From Nymphaea colorata (taxonomy: Eukaryota; Streptophyta; Magnoliopsida; Nymphaeales; Nymphaeaceae), in assembly GCF_008831285.2 (NCBI RefSeq), contig NC_045147.1, positions 17,524,854 through 17,588,853 on the forward strand: a stretch of DNA of 64,000 nt, given 5' to 3'. Position 1 is the stretch's first letter, and each line of letters opens with the position of its first letter. This document shows positions 56,826 through 64,000 of this stretch, piece after piece. Made by a program: the position numbers and the translations under genes. The notes beneath the pieces were generated by a model. That model was not told the DNA's origin, did no database searches, and saw nothing but the letters and a program-made list of their open reading frames with translations.

Positions 56826-57452
56826 AGGACAACTAAGCAACCGCTGGATGCCCCTCCATGTCTTACCGAAGGCGGTCCCCACCTCAATTATTTTTTAATT
56901 TTTTTATGCTTTTTTTTAATTACAAAATTTTTTTTATAAAAAAAGAAAATATTTAAAAAAATGAAAATATTCAAAAATAAAAAAAAAATAAAGAAAGAGA
57001 GAGTTTTCTTGTATCACGCGTTAGGGCAACACAAAGTTTCAGAAAGAAGGAAAGAGTTTTGGTCTCTGATCAACCGCTCTGCTTTTCGTAACACGATGTT
57101 TGTTCCATCCATCGTCAGAAGGGCATTTTAAGAAACCCCAACTTTCTAACGTTCACTCACTACTCCCTCTGCTTCGTAAACCGGGTCCTCCTATCCGTTG
57201 ATCGAATCAAGTTTAAAAAATTAAAGAACTCCAAAAAAAGGACTGAGCTACAAAAGATTCTCCAAAAGGGGGCGTGAACTCGTTGGATAAACATTTCAAG
57301 GTTTTGCCTCCGTGGTTGCACCGAATTCGCTTTCTTATGTATTTACGTGATCCGAACTCCTCGAGTTGGTGTACCCAATTTCCAAATGCAGAAGACCCAT
57401 TTACATTATTATCAGTTTCTGGATCTGAATTCTAAAAAATTGGATTTCGACC

Positions 57453-57490
<38 letters not shown>

Positions 57491-57726
57491 TATATAAACT
57501 TAATACTGTTATGCCATATAATTATAAATTGACACACCATAAACCTTTACGAAGTCAAAAATTTTATAACTTCAATTTTTGAAAGCATTTATATGTATTT
57601 AAAACAAGTGCTGGTGTGAGCACCGGTCCACTCTCACCTTCATGTGACTCCGTCACTCATATAAACCGTAGTTGGTATCAATTGTGTGATTATTTTTTGT
57701 GATAATTTTTTAATCATTTGAGACAC

Positions 57727-57782
<56 letters not shown>

Positions 57783-59450
57783 AAAAGTTAGCGCCATCCA
57801 TGGGAGCAGCTTCCATTTTGAAATATAAAAAGAAGACAAAAACGTAGGTTTGGTTTGAAATTTATGGGGTGCTAGCATTGAAACATGCACTACCCACCTT
57901 CATGGACTTTTATTTTTTGGGGGTCTATAATTTGACCGTTTTCGTTAATTTAATTTCCAACGGGAGTGGGAGCATCGATGTTCCTAATCATTTGACCCAT
58001 TTTTCTTCTAAAAAAACACAAGTTTTTGAAATTTTTTAAACGTTAGGGAGCGTTGGGGACAGCTCGACAGTAACGTGGCGGTGGCAAGTGGACCATGGAT
58101 TTAACCAGGGTTACGCCCGAGTTAACCACTGTTGGTTTAATTATTCCGTTTTATGAGGGAGCCATCACCATCAAGGGCTCTTGACCTTGGGTTGGGTCTC
58201 TCCACTAGGATTTCCGCAAAAGGCTAACGGCTAGTTATCGTTTTTACTGGACGGAAGCTTCCTGTTCCTCCTTTCCCCTTTTTTTCTTTTCTTACTGCTA
58301 GCTTTTCTTCTTTTTTTTTCCTTCTTCTTCTTCTTCTTGGAGTTTCGCCCAAGCAAGGGAAAAAGAAAGGCTGATCGCAGGCTTCACAGAAAGGACGGTT
58401 GAACAGAAGCCTTTCCCTTTTCTCTGCATCTCATGTGGTTCTCAGTCTCCATCGTTTTAGAATGATGATAAGTGGAAGCAAGCATCGAGGGCTTGAAGTG
58501 ATGAAATTGGCCTTTGGCCAAATCGAAACAGAGAGAACAGCGATGCTGCGCTATTGCCAGCTTCTCCTTTTGGGTTTCTTCTTTAAATCTCTGGTTTGTG
58601 GCCACAGATGGATTTTGTTGCCAACTTTTAGTTCGAAAAAAAAAAACTCCTCTTGCGAATGTGGACGATTTGAATCGAATCGGTATCAGAGCAATTAGAT
58701 CCGTTGGCTCGTCATACATTTTATCCTTCTGTTATTTCTAAGGTATTTTGTATTTTCTTTAATTTACGAGATAAAAAATAAACATAATAGTTGTAGTTGG
58801 GAGCGTGGACGATTTGATCCAAGCTTTCATTTTCACAACATTGGTTCTAACATTAACTAAATGCGAGTGTACTTGTCATTCATTTACGATGATGAGTATT
58901 TCGTTCTACTATTCATACCAGAGCCGAAGCTTTCACTCAACCCCTTATTCTGTTATGATACATCGTTGTTCAACTTTGGTTTTATTTTGTAATGCAAAGA
59001 GTTTGCGCCCTAAAAATTTGAATCGAGTTACGGCAAATGTCATCAAGATGCATTGATTTAATTTGTTGCCTTCAAGGGATTGCACATCGAGATAAGACCC
59101 TTCTCAATCGGAAGCTTCAAGAAAACTTCACTTGGGAGAACTCAATTGGCTCGGACGTCCAATTCATTGCCAGTTGAGTTATAAAAGTTTATCTTAACAA
59201 CTTGATCAGAATATCGTGTTCTTATCTAAATAATATTTCTTTGGTTTTGCACCTTCATATTTTCTTTCCTTTTCTTTTTATATTTCAAAAAATGGATTCT
59301 TCTTTTATACCTTAAGTATGTGTTGAAATTTTTTCTACAAAAGCAAAAAGACGAATTATCAAGAGATTTTCTATTGTCCGGATGTTTCTTGGAAACTGTG
59401 CTGTAATTGCGAACAGCCCTTTAGGTGGACAGGTTTTGCTTGAGGGAGTG
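56826..59450. other. spacer, no gene recognised
   Basis: AT-rich with microsatellites at 57458-57488 (TA) and 57733-57782 (CT then TA). A CGGTATCAGAGCAATTAGAT motif at 58680 resembles the primer-binding site and leader of Copia retrotransposons, but no LTR pair or gag was identified. Overlapping frames at 58384-58741 have no family motifs. Confidence 0.5.
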
Positions 59451-59675
59451 GGAAATGTTTTCCTCTCTTGGGCGTGGTGAACAGCGTCTGCATGGATCAT
59501 CATGACCACCAATTACTTGGGCAATTATTTTTCACAGCCCCAATTGAAAGAAAAGTCTTTCCCGGGAAATGTTTTCTAATTTCTTCTCTTGAATATGGTG
59601 GATGGCGTCTATATTCGTCATCAATGCTGCCAACCTGGGGCAATCTTTCCTCACCACCCAATTGAATGAGAAAGC
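59451..59675. repeat. imperfect tandem duplication, ~110-bp unit
   Basis: Two diverged copies, 59451-59564 and 59565-59675, both start GGAAATGTTTTC. They share CTCTTG...GTGG...GGCGTCT, CATCA, the GGGCAAT block with trailing CACCCAATTGAA-like sequence, and the end GAAAG. Confidence 0.75.
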
Positions 59676-61149
59676 ATTTAGTCATGATATTTGCCAAGTA
59701 TGACGTCTGATTGTTTATTTTATGACAAAAAATGTGCATCCCTCTATTTAATACACCTTCCGAAGTTGTCATTTATGTTCCTTTTTTCCTAGCTCTCATG
59801 TGCTTCGCTTTTCCACCGCTGTTCTCGAGGCCCCTCAGATTCCCTCCTCTCTTCCTCACAGGAATCAAACAAGTAATTTGCTGTTTGTCTTATGCAAGGA
59901 AGTTTCCTGGGAAACCACAACAACTCTACGTCATAAAAGATCAGTGGTTGGATGCAGTGGAAACTGCTGTGAATGTCTTAACTCTGCAGCTTCCGAGAGG
60001 GCTCATGTCAATAGGCAGTCGTGATAAAGAAATTAAGATTTGATTAGAAATCTGATCTGAGATTTAATTTTTATCCTTTCATTTATGGATGTCGAAAAAT
60101 TTCAAATCGGATGTGCCCTTCACCATATCTAATTCATTAGATGTTCATATTTGAATGTGCCTTCGAATTGGAACGAAGAAAAGTCCATGCATACCTGAAA
60201 CTGATTTAAATTCAGAATCTGAATATGGCCCAATCTCAAGACTTTATCCTACTTTTAGATATACAATTGAATGTGAACTACGTTATCATATGTTAAAGCT
60301 GACTTTCTAAATATATGGATATTGGAAATGGAATGTTTATTTAAAGTTGAATTTGAATGTGAATCCAATTAATCCAGGCATAACTGCATGTTTATGTAAA
60401 ACCAAGTCTTATTCCTATCAGACTTCACTTATTAAATCCCAATGTGATCCAATTTCTCAATTGGATGTTAACTTATTTTCTATATCCCATTCTTTTTTGT
60501 TTTTAAGCTGGTTCAAGTAGATATCAGATCTGCATCGGATCCATTGTATTGTTACCTGCTTTCAACGATCCAAATCAAAAATTTAATTGACAAAAAGCCT
60601 GACCCATTTACGGTTAAATTGGATCTTGATCTGGTTTGCTTTTAAAAAGCCAAATCCCTAGTCTCAATTGTGTTGGAACCCTATTAGGTCAGATCTGGTG
60701 TGGTCATTTTCCCGCAAACCGAGGTCCTGGCCATCCCACGTCCCCTGGCATTTATTTTGCGATGACATGAAAAAAGAATGAAGAATTTAGGTTGCAAGAA
60801 GTAAATGTCACAATGACATAAGAAACCGCGGCGTGCAAATGCGGTCCGATTTTTAAGATTGGTATGTGGACCAAGTCTTCTTGGAAATTAATTTCTTTAT
60901 TGTTTCTAATATTTGAAGCCTCTTTTTAACAAAGTCCGAACCTGACATTTTTATTTCGTCGACTTTTACTTGCTGTTGCACTTTTAGGGCTTATTGATGG
61001 TCCATCTTCTGTTACAATAAAATCTTTTTACAGCTAAATATATAATCGTCATGTACCAGTTATGTTCGGGAATTCTATGTACCCATCACAATATCCCACT
61101 CGTTTTTCCCCAACATTAATGGTCTGCATCGCAAATAACTGTGAGCATA
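59676..61149. other. spacer, no gene recognised
   Basis: AT-rich. 60060-60720 is worn repeat-like wording (AATTGGATCTTGATCTGG, CAAATCCCTAGTC). The frame 59732-60043 has no recognisable motif. Confidence 0.5.

Positions 61150-61212
<63 letters not shown>
61150..61212. repeat. (TA)n microsatellite
   Basis: About 31 TA units. Confidence 0.98.
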
Positions 61213-61214
<2 letters not shown>

Positions 61215-61331
61215 CACTATTTAAATGAGATCAGTTAGAGAGATTAAGCTGTAAATATAAAAGTCAAATTGTTTTCAAGAGTTCCAAATACTTTTTTAAA
61301 AGAAATGATAACTTTTGTTTTAAAAAACTTA

Positions 61332-61561
61332 GGGTGCATTTGGATGACACATTTCTCGAAACTAGTTTTGTAACAACTAGGTTTTATGAAAACCAAAATT
61401 TTTAATAAGTTCTAAAAGCTTTGTTTTTTTGTTTGGCAAAACCTGGTTTTTGAATAACTTAAAATGAACAAGGTTTTTCACTCCCTTTTTATAAAACCCC
61501 AGTTTGGTTGGCACCCAAACACTTCAGAAACCTGGTTTTGAAGTGTCACTCAAACACCCCC
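61332..61561. mobile_element. Tourist-like MITE (PIF/Harbinger type) with TTA duplication
   Basis: 230 bases. The left end GGGTGCATTTGGATGACAC and the inverted right end GGGGGTGTTTGAGTGACAC form terminal repeats. TTA flanks both sides (61329-61331 and 61562-61564), the target-site duplication of PIF/Harbinger elements. The interior is AT-rich with repeated AAACCTGGTTTT wording; no coding capacity. Confidence 0.85.
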
Positions 61562-61564
61562 TTA

Positions 61565-64000
61565 TTTGTTTCCATCATTTTATTTTATCTTTCATCACTT
61601 GAGGGTATTTTAGATTCTTGAAAAAACAACTCACTTTTTGTTTTTGTAATTTAGTCTCCACCATTTTTTTTGTCCCTTTACAATCAACTGCATAGACGAT
61701 TCTCATCAAAGTCTGGTACTTCTACCTACCTGTTTTTCATTAGTGTTGGGTTATCTAAATGAAGGGATGTTTCGAGGATTCAGCGTCTCAGAGTTTTAAA
61801 CAGTAAATTTTTTAAAACTAAAAATAAAAGAAAAGTAAAATAAGTGAGAAATTAATAACACAAACATCAAAAGATAAGCACATTTACAACAAATAAAAAA
61901 TAGAAAGTAAAAAAAAACTGTTTGGCATTAAAAAAACTGAAAAAAGTGAAAAAAAACACATTTTTAACTTATTTTTTGTTCTTAACGTTTTTTTAAAAAA
62001 TGCGTTTTCTTTTTAGTTTTAAATGACCATCTAACTTATCACGTTTTTTTTCAAGCTTTTTTCCAATATATATATATCACGTAAAAGCCACATTAACTTT
62101 GACTAAACAAGTTTACCTTCCGGAAGGAATGATAGCAGCGTTGAAGCTGCATGTGGCCGTCCAATTCCGAACTTAATTCAACACTTTAGTAGCGTACGAG
62201 TTAACGATGATTACCGATCGCCATTAAAACATTTGCGGTTCAAATCCTAGCTACCACTCTCGTAAAGAGACTTGCTGGTGCTTCTTGATTGGTACGCAGC
62301 TCCCACTTTATCCACCCTACCCTATCTGCTTTTCCTTCATCGCCTATTGGGTGGTGCCTTCTTTCCCCCGAACCTCTTCCCAAAGGAACATCAGTGAAAA
62401 AGAAAAAGGTAATTCTGCTTTTTTCCTCTCTCCACGAACTACGAACTGTCGTCAACTTTTCCATAAAATTTTTTATGGTTTGACAATATCTTTCCCCTTA
62501 ATTTGGCGGTTGCTTGGAATGTGTGGTGTGGCTGATGCCCACCATCAAGAAGCCATTGTGCAAAACAGAACAGCAAGCATGTATTCGGCCATGGAGTTTG
62601 TTTTCATGAAAATGTAATCCGAAATGAGCAAAACCAAAAGAGGATCTAATTTAAGTTTAAACGATATAGAAGATCTTTTGTCCGATTTGCAGCTGTGGTC
62701 TGTAGACGACGTTGCTACTGTCGGAGAGTACTGTTTCTTCTCCTGTTGCGGTGAAGCGGCATGATCTGCTGCAACTGCTCCTCTTGTCTGCCGCTGTTTG
62801 CTGGCTACCTTTCTGGCGCGGATCTTGCTGTGTTGTGTGCTAATTCTGCTTGCTATACGAAGAAGATAATTTCATTTAGCCTTTCGGAAGAGGTGCCTTT
62901 AAGAAGCGTTTGCCTTCAATTTGTAGCAACTTTAGAAGAGGTTATACTAAAACATTGAATGGATTGTAGGCGGATGCGAAGCGACGGTGGTGGTGGCAAC
63001 GGTTGCGCCGTCAGCCCCCAAAGCTGACAGCGTCGGCCACCTTGTCAATGATGGTGGTGGGGGTGCCGAATGATGGGGGAAGTAACAGCGGTGGTGCAGT
63101 CACGGTGATGATGCTGATGGTGATTGTGATGGTAGTAAAGACGATATGAACGGCGGCTATAGCATAGTAAACATGCTAAAAAAAAATTTGAATTACAATT
63201 AGCAGTTTCTGAAACAAAACCAATATGCATTTCATTTTTTCATTTCCTTGCATATGTACTACTTCGTAAAGAAATCTACCCAATAATGTTGTCAGACTCA
63301 AGAAGATTGCAGTCTGAAACTATCTGTGACCAAGACTTGCTACGCGAATAAAGAATTATGTATAGGTCCAGTTTCTTTTTTCTTCTAACCAAGGATGTGT
63401 ATGAGGTTGGGCACCAACCACAAAAGTGAAATTCAATCAGATTAACGTATCATTGATTATGCATTTGGGTTTACTCAAATACTAAATGAAGTTCCCAAAA
63501 TATCCGATGCATAGCTTCCCATATTCTAATCTGAGCCGCAGATCAAGATAGGAACGGTAAGATGCAATCCAATTCTGCTGAATCTACTATGCTTTAGCCG
63601 CAACAACTTCAAATTGAGTAATTGGAAAATTAAACCATTTTTATCTATGGGATAGTTTACACCCTCACTAGAACAATGTAGGCTTAGATGTGACCCGCCA
63701 GCCAAACATGCTCTGCACGCCTAGTTAGCTGGGGGAGTGAATGATGCTGAAAACGTCAAGTAAATATGCTAGATACCCTTTGCTTAAAGCTGAAGAACAG
63801 GGTGCGGCACATTAAGTATATATATAGTAGAGAGAGAGAGAGAAAGGGAGAGAGATTCAGAAAAACTGTCCTCATGACCTTGTACATAATCTGGCAGGGT
63901 TCTGCTTTAGACCAACTTGACAGAAGCAGGCATCGGCACGGAGGGATTCACATGGCAGCATAGAAGGGGGCGATACTTGAATAGGGACATCACTGGACAG
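61565..64000. other. spacer, no gene recognised
   Basis: AT-rich at 61800-62060, then mixed. 62970-63140 is rich in GGT/GAT triplets (low complexity). A (GA)n tract lies at 63827-63855. Frames at 62285-62617 and 62761-62958 have no recognised family motifs. Confidence 0.5.

Overview
This window is nuclear DNA from a flowering plant. The evidence is plant-specific gene families (subgroup Ia bHLH, MIZU-KUSSEI1/DUF617, ATL RING-H2, 2-oxoglutarate dioxygenase 19-like, plant ANTH protein, phytocyanin, classical arabinogalactan protein), GT-AG introns, long AT-rich spacers, CT/GA and AT microsatellites, and several plant transposon classes. I cannot name the species. The single-exon genes are clearly GC-richer than the spacers, as in many monocots and some early-diverging angiosperms, but this is not diagnostic.

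Layout. 1-2,645: 3' two exons of a bHLH factor (+), whose first exon lies outside the window. 2,646-12,300: spacer. 12,438-13,178: MIZ1-like gene (+). 13,179-20,160: spacer with microsatellites, a ~78-bp tandem repeat and a GC-rich island. 20,246-21,442: ATL6/ATL31-like membrane RING-H2 ubiquitin ligase (+). 24,354-27,927: four-exon 2-oxoglutarate/Fe(II) dioxygenase (+) with an intact active site. 28,265-34,640: LINE fragments on both strands and a probable SINE, around an intact single-exon ANTH clathrin-adaptor gene (31,185-32,186, +). 35,201-36,365: non-autonomous hAT-type element with a target-site duplication. 38,352-39,620: two-exon, GPI-anchored phytocyanin of uclacyanin type (-). 43,230-48,122: decayed Ty1/Copia retrotransposon (-) with both LTRs, primer-binding site, polypurine tract and target-site duplication. 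48,123-56,100: spacer with small inverted-repeat elements and a thrice-repeated palindrome. 56,137-56,625: classical arabinogalactan protein (-). 56,830-64,000: spacer with a PIF/Harbinger-type MITE, a tandem duplication and microsatellites.

There is no operon-like logic; each gene is a separate unit. Several act at the cell surface or in signalling (phytocyanin, AGP, ATL ligase, ANTH adaptor), but I see no evidence of a functional cluster. I found no clearly new biological system. The most informative material is the transposon archaeology: precise ends and target-site duplications, a tRNA-headed SINE candidate, related GAGTCGAG-rich elements, and a repeated 18-bp palindrome.
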